From an uncultured Syntrophobacteraceae bacterium (lineage in GTDB: Bacteria; Desulfobacterota; Syntrophobacteria; Syntrophobacterales; Syntrophobacteraceae), in NCBI GenBank assembly GCA_937889795.1, contig CALBZH010000711.1, forward strand, positions 1-8,516: 8,516 bases of DNA, in the 5' to 3' direction. Within the stretch, counting starts at the first letter, position 1. The number at the start of each line of letters is the position of its first letter. The notes under the pieces are model-generated. The model did no database searches. It saw nothing but the letters and a program-made list of their open reading frames with translations, and was not told the DNA's origin. The position numbers and the translations under genes are program-made. Of this stretch, positions 1-6,175 are shown piece by piece.

Positions 1-495
1 CTTCTCCTGTGTCATGACCTCCCGCTGCAAGTCGTCAACTTGGACGTGGTGGACACGGTGCTGCTCGAAGGGGCAAAGAGCATTCCAGGCATCCATGCCT
101 TTTCCCAAGTCACATCGCCGGCCTCGTCCATCCAGTGGATATGTGGGGACGCCGAGCATCTCCCGTTTGCTGACGGGGTGTTTCACTGGGTCAGCTTGAA
201 CGGGGTACTCAACCTCTTCTCACGGAAAGAATACCTTTTGCGGGAGATCTTGCGGGTAACGGCCTCAGGAGGTTATCTCGTGGGTGCGGACCTTTGCTGC
301 TCGGACCCTCTCCCCGAATACTTCGCCGATGAGCCCGACGCTTGGGCATGGTGCATGAGCGGCGCTTGTACCTTGGATACCCTCAAGCATCTCCTGCTTC
401 GGGCCGGGTTCTTACCCGTTGACGTGCAACCAGCCGAAATACCAGACATGTTCTATCGCACGACCTTCTCTTGTCACAAGCCCCACGATAGTTAG
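1..495 (+). CDS. Class I SAM-dependent methyltransferase, ArsM-like (5' end outside window)
   Basis: The frame is open from the first base, so the gene begins left of the window and only about 164 C-terminal residues are seen. A typical class I Rossmann methyltransferase segment is visible: GDAEHLPFADGVFHWV (the acidic and post-acidic motifs around the SAM pocket), then a helix ending in LREILRVTASGGYLVGADL, the usual strand after motif III. The C-terminal part, with LPEYFADEPDAWAWCMSGA followed by a helix and LRAGF, resembles the arsenite methyltransferase family, where a Cys lies in a similar C-x-x-G-A context. Adjacent cysteines (LCCSD) are also present. Substrate assignment is inference; a generic UbiE-like methyltransferase remains possible. 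The glycine-rich SAM motif I lies outside the window. A TTG at 40 could be mistaken for a start, but the frame continues upstream of it. The gene converges on the ferredoxin-subunit gene, with only 12 bases between their stop codons. Confidence 0.85.
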   Translation, partial: LLLCHDLPLQVVNLDVVDTVLLEGAKSIPGIHAFSQVTSPASSIQWICGDAEHLPFADGVFHWVSLNGVLNLFSRKEYLLREILRVTASGGYLVGADLCCSDPLPEYFADEPDAWAWCMSGACTLDTLKHLLLRAGFLPVDVQPAEIPDMFYRTTFSCHKPHDS

Positions 496-507
496 GAGAC
501 CGAGGAC

Positions 508-810
508 CTATTCAGCGGTATTCTTGGACTCTTCGACCATGGAGATCGCCTTCGTTGGGCACTCTTCCGCACAAATTCCGCATCCTTTGCAATAATCGTA
601 ATCGATTTCCACGGGTATTGAGCGCTTGACTACTCCTTCGGGGCAATAAAGCCAGCATATAAAGCAAGAAGGCCTCCGGTTTCTAAAAGGAGTGCACTTC
701 TCGTGGTCGATTTCGGGTCTGGATGCTCTCCAATCACCCGTCTTACCAGCCTCTCCTTTGCACAGTTTTGAGTGGGCATAAGTAAAATCCGATTTCGTCT
801 GGTCGCTCAT
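508..810 (-). CDS. porD: 2-oxoacid (pyruvate-type):ferredoxin oxidoreductase delta subunit, 2[4Fe-4S] ferredoxin-like
   Basis: A 100-residue protein of the PorD type, which carries electrons from the catalytic subunits of pyruvate/2-oxoacid:ferredoxin oxidoreductase to external ferredoxin in the cytoplasm. The family signature TGDWR..RP.ID is at residues 24-35. The second cluster motif is canonical: C74-x2-C77-x2-C80-x3-C84-P. The first is unusual: C39-x9-C49-x2-C52-x3-C56-P, with seven extra residues (within TPFRNRRPS) between the first two cysteines. All eight ligand cysteines are still present. The start ATG is at 810, with AAGGAA at 822-817 and a 6-base spacer. It lies 49 bases downstream of the gamma-subunit gene on the same strand and is very likely cotranscribed with it. 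Alpha and beta subunit genes are not adjacent. The exact substrate (pyruvate, 2-oxoglutarate or other 2-oxoacid) cannot be told from this subunit. Confidence 0.88.
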   Translation of the reverse strand: MSDQTKSDFTYAHSKLCKGEAGKTGDWRASRPEIDHEKCTPFRNRRPSCFICWLYCPEGVVKRSIPVEIDYDYCKGCGICAEECPTKAISMVEESKNTAE

Positions 811-859
811 TCAAGGTTCCTTCGTGATCCCACAGTCAAAACCCGTGGTGATGAATCGA

Positions 860-1456
860 TCAACCGCACACAAGTCCACATTCGCGTAGACGAGAGGTTC
901 CCCTGTAGGCAAGTCTGGCGCCTTCGACGTTCCTCTCGGCAGCGTCGCCTTTGAAATGATGTCGGAGGGCCTTTTCCATACTCTCCATGCTTATGAGCCC
1001 CGTGGCCTTGCAGAATCCTCCCAAAATCGTCGTATTAAAAAGCACTGTGCCGGCAACGATCAACCCGGCCTCTTTCGCCCATGCACTCGCATTCGTGGTG
1101 CTGATGTTGATCGCGGTATCGAGCTGAATCGCCTCAGCTGGCTTAGTTGAATTGATCAGGACGATTCCGTCCGGGCGAATCCCAGCCGCGACATTGACTA
1201 CGGTGAGCAAGGTCTCATCGAGGACCACAACCACGTCAGGAGTCTCAACCAACGAAAACGTCCGGATCGGCTCCCACCCAAACCGCGTCGTCGCGATAAC
1301 TGGCGCCCCCCGTCGCTCCGCACCAAAGAAAGGAGCAGAAGTAACTCCTTTGTATCCCTCGTAATAAGCAGCCTCGGCAAGAATGCTGGCTGCGGTGACC
1401 GCACCCTGGCCACCTCGCCCGTGCCACCTGACCTCAATGCACTTCCTCTTTATCAC
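860..1456 (-). CDS. porG: 2-oxoacid (pyruvate-type):ferredoxin oxidoreductase gamma subunit
   Basis: From a GTG start at 1456 this is a 198-residue protein, the normal size for the gamma subunit (PorG/POR_N-gamma family) of 2-oxoacid:ferredoxin oxidoreductases, which interconvert a 2-oxoacid plus CoA with acyl-CoA, CO2 and reduced ferredoxin. Family hallmarks are in order: RWHGRGGQGAV (residues 10-20), FFGAERRGAPV (43-53), PDVVVVLDETLL (from 73), and GTVLFNTTILGGF towards the C-terminus. The frame stays open upstream to an ATG at 1588, but those 44 extra residues do not resemble the family; the GTG has GGAGG at 1472-1468, 11 bases upstream, so the short form is preferred. The delta subunit follows 49 bases downstream. 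The TPP-binding beta and the alpha subunits needed for catalysis are not encoded in the window, so this pair must work with subunits encoded elsewhere or be a remnant. Confidence 0.88.
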   Translation of the reverse strand: MIKRKCIEVRWHGRGGQGAVTAASILAEAAYYEGYKGVTSAPFFGAERRGAPVIATTRFGWEPIRTFSLVETPDVVVVLDETLLTVVNVAAGIRPDGIVLINSTKPAEAIQLDTAINISTTNASAWAKEAGLIVAGTVLFNTTILGGFCKATGLISMESMEKALRHHFKGDAAERNVEGARLAYRGTSRLRECGLVCG

Positions 1457-1467
1457 TCCCAAGCCAA

Positions 1468-1472
1468 CCTCC
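1468..1472 (-). promoter_or_regulatory. Ribosome binding site deciding the GTG start of the gamma-subunit gene
   Basis: GGAGG reads on the minus strand at 1472-1468, with an 11-base spacer to the GTG at 1456. Together with the family-like N-terminus starting just after it, this supports the GTG over the upstream in-frame ATG at 1588. Confidence 0.55.
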
Positions 1473-1601
1473 AAGCCGCGGCCCCACCCATCGTCAGCTT
1501 CCAAACCAGTGGATGCTATGTGATCCCAAACGGATCTGTTCGGACTCCAAGCCCCTGCTGTGAAAGCACTCCGTCTGCAATTCTCCAACCTTCGAGCCTG
1601 T

Positions 1602-1630
1602 TACATAGCGCGTTGCCCAGGCTACGTCAA
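1602..1630 (-). promoter_or_regulatory. Possible sigma70-type promoter for the gamma-delta subunit pair
   Basis: On the minus strand TTGACG (1630-1625, five of six matches to the -35 consensus) is followed by a 17-base spacer and TATGTA (1607-1602, a weak -10). It lies in the 290-base gap between the gamma-subunit gene and the divergent gene at 1747, and would give a leader of about 140 bases. The rest of this gap (1457-1746) shows no RNA gene or convincing small gene. The promoter call rests on a consensus match only. Confidence 0.35.
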
Positions 1631-1746
1631 CCATGTCCCCTCTTTCTCCTTGCACTTCCGCGTGCTCTTCTGTATTCGAATCCCGTTCCCATGCGACGAG
1701 CGTCATGGGATGTCCAAGACCCCATTAGGAAAGGAGACGACACGGC

Positions 1747-2199
1747 ATGGAAAAACGTCCACTCGGCAAGAACCTTGGAGCTGAAACCCTGCAAAATGAC
1801 TTATGCATACAGTTCTATGATCAGTCCAGAGCCATCGCCGGAGACCGTTTCTTTGTAGAGCTCCTCATTCGGATTCCCATTCCTCTTGGCGAGGCCTACT
1901 TTCGCGACTTATCGGACCCAATCGCACAGGTGAACCGTTTCCTCTCTCAAATGGGTGAGGGTTTTGCCTTTGAGCAGACGAAGAGCCGCAATTTCGTCTC
2001 CAAACAAGACGTTCCAGACCTCTTGAATAGCATGAAAGAGGAATTCTTGGACGCCAACAGGGCCTATCTCGGACATCCTTCGTTCGCAAAACGGTTCGTT
2101 CTCAAACAGTATGAAGCATGGAAGAAATCAACCTCCTGGCAACGGGCTCATCGCAAGGTCGTCGAAGAGGTCGAGCAAAAAGAAAGGGAATCGAAATGA
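1747..2199 (+). CDS. Hypothetical protein, 150 aa
   Basis: I do not recognise this gene. It encodes a soluble, charged protein of 150 residues with no signal peptide, membrane segment, CxxC motif or obvious catalytic signature. The N-terminal third contains a hydrophobic, strand-like block (IQFYDQSRAIAGDRFFVELLIRIPIPL, about residues 21-47). The remainder looks helical and becomes strongly basic and acidic at the C-terminus (EVEQKERESK). A good ribosome binding site, AAGGAG at 1731-1736, lies 10 bases before the ATG, which supports it as a real gene. It is a lone plus-strand gene, divergent from the oxidoreductase gamma subunit and convergent with the YkuD-like lipoprotein gene; its stop is 47 bases from that gene's stop. 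Codon use and composition look like the neighbours. No function is proposed. Confidence 0.75.
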   Translation: MEKRPLGKNLGAETLQNDLCIQFYDQSRAIAGDRFFVELLIRIPIPLGEAYFRDLSDPIAQVNRFLSQMGEGFAFEQTKSRNFVSKQDVPDLLNSMKEEFLDANRAYLGHPSFAKRFVLKQYEAWKKSTSWQRAHRKVVEEVEQKERESK

Positions 2200-2239
2200 T
2201 CTCTCATCCCGATTCCCCTCTAAAACATGGACTGCATGA

Positions 2240-2255
2240 CGCCCTGTCAAGGGCG
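2240..2255. terminator. Short GC-rich hairpin between convergent genes, possible bidirectional terminator
   Basis: CGCCCT-GTCA-AGGGCG forms a perfect 6-bp stem with a 4-base loop. It sits between the stops of the 1747-2199 gene and the YkuD-like gene, and the TGA stop of the latter (2249-2247) falls mainly in the loop. No T-tract follows on either strand, so it is not a standard intrinsic terminator; it may instead protect the 3' end or act with Rho. Confidence 0.35.
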
Positions 2256-2924
2256 AATAGTCACCGGTGTCCCTAATTTTGCGATTTGGCTCAGCTCTTC
2301 CATGTCACTGTTGTAGAGAGCAATCCCACCGTCCGTCCAATCACAGTGCGCCCCTCCCGCTTGGATCAGAACCTTCCCTCCGAGGTTGGTATCCCATGGC
2401 GGCTGAATCCGGCGCTCAGACGCTGTCAGAATGCTCCTGAACTCACCTGGCGTAATGAGTCCCGAAAAGAACGCTCGCTCCGCGTGCCGTTTGCTCGGAT
2501 AGCTCAAGCCCAAAACGCGCTGTCCTGGCCCATCCAACTTCGTGCAGACGGCAAATCTCCCCTCGGGAGTTCGCCCATCACCGTTCTTTTCTTTGTCACC
2601 CCTCGGCTGCAGGCCCAGGCCAACTGGATAATCTCGGATCAGGACGTTTGAATCCACGACATAGAGACGGCGTCGCTCCTTGTACACAAACAGCTCTGGG
2701 TTCTTCACCTCCGACAGCTGCCTGAGATAATCCACCCGGATGGTATTCTTGACAGCAGGCTCATCTTGGTATGCAGCTCGGGCAGCAGCCTCCTGCTGCT
2801 TCTGGGATCGCGACGCTTCCCATTTGGAGCCCGACATCTGCATGGAACAGCCACCTAAGACGATCAGGGAACAGCACACCACCCCCAAAAGCGAAACGCC
2901 TTTGTCCCTATGGCTCAATGTCAT
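2247..2924 (-). CDS. YkuD-fold (L,D-transpeptidase-like) lipoprotein lacking catalytic His and Cys
   Basis: A 225-residue protein with a lipoprotein signal peptide: hydrophobic core about 10-25 and lipobox LGGC with Cys26, followed by Ser27, which under the E. coli Lol rule would favour the outer membrane. The mature part is a YkuD domain of the YafK/ErfK-like type: LYVVDSNVLIRDYPVGLG, then GDGRTPEGRF, LSYPSKRHA, GLI, LGGKVLIQAGG, and DWTDGGIALYNSDMEEL before GTPVTIRP at the end. Active L,D-transpeptidases carry IHG and a [S/T]-x-G-C-I motif; here these are IQA (Gln188) and TDGGI (Gly200, codon GGG), so both the catalytic His and nucleophilic Cys are gone while the rest of the fold is well kept. 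A Cys at 194 is six residues away and unlikely to substitute. GGAGGGG at 2940-2934 lies 9 bases before the ATG. It lies 74 bases after pilQ on the same strand, probably the last gene of the pilus operon. Confidence 0.85.
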   Translation of the reverse strand: MTLSHRDKGVSLLGVVCCSLIVLGGCSMQMSGSKWEASRSQKQQEAAARAAYQDEPAVKNTIRVDYLRQLSEVKNPELFVYKERRRLYVVDSNVLIRDYPVGLGLQPRGDKEKNGDGRTPEGRFAVCTKLDGPGQRVLGLSYPSKRHAERAFFSGLITPGEFRSILTASERRIQPPWDTNLGGKVLIQAGGAHCDWTDGGIALYNSDMEELSQIAKLGTPVTIRP

Positions 2925-2998
2925 CCGCAGTTACCCCTCCAGCCGTTTATCGAACTAAACTGCTTTCGTTCCTGAGGACACCATCGAGCGCCCGTAGA

Positions 2999-4894
2999 TC
3001 AAGACTCGACGATCTTGGGACTGATAAAAATCAGCAGCTCTTGGCGTGTCCTCCGCCACGATTCCTGCTTGAAGAGTCGACCGAGGATCGGAATGTTGCT
3101 CAACCCCGGCGTAGAAGTCAAAGTCTTACCTTGTGAATCTCTCATTACACCACCAATGACGACAATGCAACCATCAGCTACAAGAAGTTCCGTTTTGATC
3201 TTTCGAGTCGCGATCGCCGGCCCCTCTCCGCCCCCAGTGACCGTTGGGTTAGGTTCATCCTGCTTGGCTTCGATCTCCATGCGCACCTTGCCATCCGGCG
3301 TGATATGCGGCGTCACCTGGAGCTCAACAACGGCATCCTTAAAAACCGTGCTCACAACCCCACCGTCTGCGGCACTCTGCTGCGGATAGGGGATTTGGTT
3401 TCCTTGAGAGATGATTGCCTTCACGTTATTGATCGTCAGCACTTTAGGCGCAGCCAGAACCTTCGATCGATTGGTGCTCTCCAGGGCCGAGATGTTCAGG
3501 TCCAGCTGCATCATGGTGGAGCCTATGACCTGCCCAAGATTCCAACCGAACAGACTACCGGCATCCGAAAGCCAATTGACCGCCCAATCGTGATTTGCCG
3601 TGAGGGGGTTAAAATTCCTGAGGTTCAAATTCCATCGAATTCCAAGACTGCGACTCACGTCATCGTCCATGGTGACGATTCGGGCTTCAATCATGACTTG
3701 CGGAATGGGCTTGTCCAGACGCTTGATGAGCTGCTTGGCCGTCGCAATACGGGAGGGATAATCGGTATAAATGACAAGATTTGTACGCTCATCGATTGAG
3801 ATCTTCGCTTTTTCGCTCTTGATTTCGTTGATCCGATTCGCGATCTCGGCGGGTGGAGCGTAGTTGACGGTCAAGTATTCCGTAGTGATCTCTCCCACAT
3901 CCTTGGCGGCCTCCATCAGATCCTGTCTTGCCTTGATCTCCTCGTACCTCTGATTCATCTCATCCTTGAGCTTGGTCGTCTTGGCGATCCGGATGACGCC
4001 GCCCCGTTGCTCCATGCCCAAGTTGTTCATAGCCAAGACCATATCGAGCACCTGGTCCCAAGGAACCTGCTCCACTTTGAGCGTTACCCGCCCCGTAACA
4101 TCAGGCTCGATCACGATGTTGGTCCCGGTCACTTCCGAAATGAGTCGGAGCACATTCCTCAAATCCGCATCGAGCAAATCAAGACTGATCGGTTTTCCCG
4201 TATACTTCTTCTTCAGCCCGTGACTCTCGGCTTCGCTCTCGTCTGGTGATTTCCGCTTCGAGCCCGCTACGCGAACACTGCCTTCGCCAGTCCCCGCTGC
4301 AATGGATTCAGCGCCGTGACCAGCAGAACTGCCCTTCTTCCGTTTGGCAACGGGAGGCGCTTCCGCACGATCGGACGCAGCCACCGGAGGCAAGCCACTG
4401 GCACTGTAAAGGGTAAGCGTCAGGGTGTTGCCCACGGTATTCACCACATAATTATCCAACGGTCTTTTCAGGCCACCAAGCAGCTCAACCCCTCTCCCCT
4501 CCTGGCCGTACGTATCGGCATAGCGCAGATCGAAGTGATCGGGCAGAATGGGTAACGCCGGCACGCTTTGAGCGTCTCTAAGATCGCCCAATTCCAACGT
4601 GAACCGCCTATCACCAACACGGCTGAACTGGTAGTCCCTGAACGAGCCATTCCCCGTCAGCACAACGACGGTCTCATCAGGTGTGCCTTGCACCTGAACT
4701 CCCAGCAGTGACGTGGCTACCTTTGCAGAACCCTCCTCTGAAGCGGCCCCCGTTGCCGCTTCCTCCTGAGCAATGCCCGGACTTTCCCCGGTGGCCACTT
4801 TTCCTGCGGGCGAGGGAGCAGCGCATCCCCAGCAGCAGAAAAGAACTCCCACCAGGCCCACTGAGCCCCGTAACCAAGTTCTTTTGCTTGTCAT
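2999..4894 (-). CDS. pilQ: Type IV pilus outer-membrane secretin PilQ
   Basis: A 631-residue secretin forming the outer-membrane pore through which the type IV pilus emerges. Domains in order: N-terminal signal (about 1-24, with a Cys24 in a poor lipobox context, CCWGC); a low-complexity Ala/Glu stretch (about 25-58); one AMIN domain (about 60-163), which in this family binds peptidoglycan; a lysine- and serine-rich linker (about 165-230); a secretin/TonB short N domain (about 234-305); an N1-type domain (about 335-395); and the secretin beta-barrel domain (about 400-629) with VTPHITPDGKVRMEIEAK and the terminal TPGLSNIPILGRLFK signature. Many proteobacterial PilQs have two AMIN domains; only one is seen here. 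AGAGGGG at 4910-4904 sits 9 bases before the ATG. pilO ends 85 bases upstream, a gap too short to hold pilP. Confidence 0.95.
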   Translation of the reverse strand: MTSKRTWLRGSVGLVGVLFCCWGCAAPSPAGKVATGESPGIAQEEAATGAASEEGSAKVATSLLGVQVQGTPDETVVVLTGNGSFRDYQFSRVGDRRFTLELGDLRDAQSVPALPILPDHFDLRYADTYGQEGRGVELLGGLKRPLDNYVVNTVGNTLTLTLYSASGLPPVAASDRAEAPPVAKRKKGSSAGHGAESIAAGTGEGSVRVAGSKRKSPDESEAESHGLKKKYTGKPISLDLLDADLRNVLRLISEVTGTNIVIEPDVTGRVTLKVEQVPWDQVLDMVLAMNNLGMEQRGGVIRIAKTTKLKDEMNQRYEEIKARQDLMEAAKDVGEITTEYLTVNYAPPAEIANRINEIKSEKAKISIDERTNLVIYTDYPSRIATAKQLIKRLDKPIPQVMIEARIVTMDDDVSRSLGIRWNLNLRNFNPLTANHDWAVNWLSDAGSLFGWNLGQVIGSTMMQLDLNISALESTNRSKVLAAPKVLTINNVKAIISQGNQIPYPQQSAADGGVVSTVFKDAVVELQVTPHITPDGKVRMEIEAKQDEPNPTVTGGGEGPAIATRKIKTELLVADGCIVVIGGVMRDSQGKTLTSTPGLSNIPILGRLFKQESWRRTRQELLIFISPKIVES

Positions 4895-4979
4895 TTCCGT
4901 GAACCCCTCTGCTCTTTCCTCTCCAAATCAGAATTCGGCCCCCCTGCCCCGAGAGACCTCATTCCAGCCCCATTGCTCC

Positions 4980-5591
4980 CTATTTCTTCTTGGACGCATC
5001 CTCCTTCGCAGGTTGATCGATGAATCGGTACGTCATGACCGTGCACCCCACTTGTAAGCGCGGGGAATTGCCCTGCCGTACCAGGTTCAGATTCTCCACC
5101 TTAAGAATCCGGTTAAGCTTGCTGACCCGGTCCAAAAAGAGCCCCAGCTCGTGGTAAGTCCCAATGAGATCGAGGCGTATCGGAACGGTCGCGTAAAACT
5201 CCTGAACCTGCTCAGGCTGAGGTTGAAACAGGAGGTTCTCAAGTCCCACCTCAGCACCAAGCTGCGACACGTTTTCAAGAAGCCCGGGAATCTCTTTGCG
5301 GTCAGGGAGCAGCACCAGCGCCTGATTCAGCTCTTCCTCCGCCCGCGCCAGATCCTTTTGAAGGACCTCCACATCGGCCGCGGCCTTCTTGAGGTCCGCC
5401 AGCTTCTTTTCCTGTTCCGCTATTGAACGGTGGAGACGATTGACACTCTCCAGCTGCCCTTTATAAACGAGAAAGTAGAACAGGGCGCCGAGTACCGCGA
5501 TGGTCCCGATGAGGACCAGCACTCGTTGTGCCGGAGTCAGTGCCGCCACTTTTTCCTGCAAACCCATGGTCGCCAACAAGTCCTTTTTCAT
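4980..5591 (-). CDS. pilO: Type IV pilus inner-membrane alignment protein PilO
   Basis: PilO pairs with PilN to form the periplasmic part of the inner-membrane alignment complex of the type IV pilus machine. From ATG 5591 it has 203 residues: a short cytoplasmic N-terminus, one membrane helix (about 24-43), a coiled coil (about 47-95, EQEKKLADLKKAAADVEVLQK), then the ferredoxin-like core with LLPDRKEIPGLLENVSQLGAEVGL and the helix-strand pattern TYHELGLFLDRVSKLNRILKVENLNL typical of PilO. The frame extends to an ATG at 5645, but the ATG at 5591 overlaps the pilN stop as ATGA (5591-5588), matching the pilM-pilN junction and suggesting translational coupling, so it is preferred. The C-terminus ends in a lysine-rich tail. 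The next gene is pilQ, not pilP. Confidence 0.93.
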   Translation of the reverse strand: MKKDLLATMGLQEKVAALTPAQRVLVLIGTIAVLGALFYFLVYKGQLESVNRLHRSIAEQEKKLADLKKAAADVEVLQKDLARAEEELNQALVLLPDRKEIPGLLENVSQLGAEVGLENLLFQPQPEQVQEFYATVPIRLDLIGTYHELGLFLDRVSKLNRILKVENLNLVRQGNSPRLQVGCTVMTYRFIDQPAKEDASKKK

Positions 5592-6175
5592 GATGCCTGC
5601 GCCTTCACTCGTTTCTGCATTTCGGAAAAAGGAAAGAACCGACACGTCACCTGGAACTCTCTCAGTTTCTGATTGCTGAGGGTCTTTTGGCGTGAATGCG
5701 TGAGATTCACGCTCCCCTTTTCGATATAAGGAGAGGACTCGAGATTGCGAAGAAATTCGGCCAAGACTTCGTTATTGAGGGCTACACCCTCAAGAGTCAG
5801 CGTACGCGCCGATTGATTCATTCTCTCGAACCACATCTCTTCAGGCGGGATCAGAACGCTCATCAAGGCCAACATGCGAACCATCGTATCCCTGTCCGTC
5901 TGAAGGCTCAAGATGACGTTCTTCTTCTTTTCCACCAAAGCAACCTTCTGCTTCAGATCCTTGACCATCTGATCAAACTTGGCATATTTGCTTACTTCGG
6001 ATTGAATTTGAGCAAGACGGGAATTTAAATTGGAAATTTGGTTACTTTGATAATACCACAGAAAGGCCATGACGCATAAAGCACCAATAATACATAAGCC
6101 ATACGCATAGATGAACTGGTTTACATTGTCCCGTCTTTTTCTGACTCGAGCCGGCAATAAGTTTATTTGTATCAT
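5588..6175 (-). CDS. pilN: Type IV pilus inner-membrane assembly protein PilN
   Basis: PilN is a bitopic inner-membrane protein that links cytoplasmic PilM to periplasmic PilO. The 195-residue product begins with the conserved PilM-binding peptide INLLP (residues 4-8), followed by a basic stretch (RVRKRRD), one membrane helix (about 21-42), a long coiled coil (about 46-95) and a small periplasmic domain containing LTLEGVALNNEVLAEFLRNLESSPYI, the usual PilN fold signature. The ATG overlaps the pilM stop codon as ATGA (6175-6172), and its own stop overlaps the pilO start as ATGA (5591-5588), so the three genes are almost certainly one translationally coupled unit. Confidence 0.95.
   Translation of the reverse strand: MIQINLLPARVRKRRDNVNQFIYAYGLCIIGALCVMAFLWYYQSNQISNLNSRLAQIQSEVSKYAKFDQMVKDLKQKVALVEKKKNVILSLQTDRDTMVRMLALMSVLIPPEEMWFERMNQSARTLTLEGVALNNEVLAEFLRNLESSPYIEKGSVNLTHSRQKTLSNQKLREFQVTCRFFPFSEMQKRVKAQAS

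Noticed and set aside
490..512. TAGG...CCTA inverted repeat between the methyltransferase and delta-subunit genes
   Set aside because: Only a 4-bp stem with a long loop and no T-tract; not a credible terminator.
1457..1588. N-terminal extension of the gamma subunit to an ATG at 1588
   Set aside because: The 44 extra residues look like non-coding translation, while the GTG at 1456 has a GGAGG site and gives the normal family length.
1650..1678. TTGCAC-17-TATTCG as a promoter for the 150-aa gene
   Set aside because: The -10 matches the consensus at only three positions; too weak to annotate.
1671..1690. TTCGAATCCC resembling a tRNA T-loop
   Set aside because: The flanking bases do not form a T-stem, and no acceptor, D or anticodon arms fit on either strand.
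1494..1706. A 70-codon minus-strand frame upstream of the gamma subunit
   Set aside because: No usable ribosome binding site, no recognisable domain, and it overlaps the promoter candidate; it is not a remnant of an alpha or beta subunit that I can recognise.
5592..5645. Upstream ATG at 5645 as the start of pilO
   Set aside because: It would overlap pilN by 58 bases, whereas the ATG at 5591 makes an ATGA overlap and gives the usual PilO N-terminus before the membrane helix.
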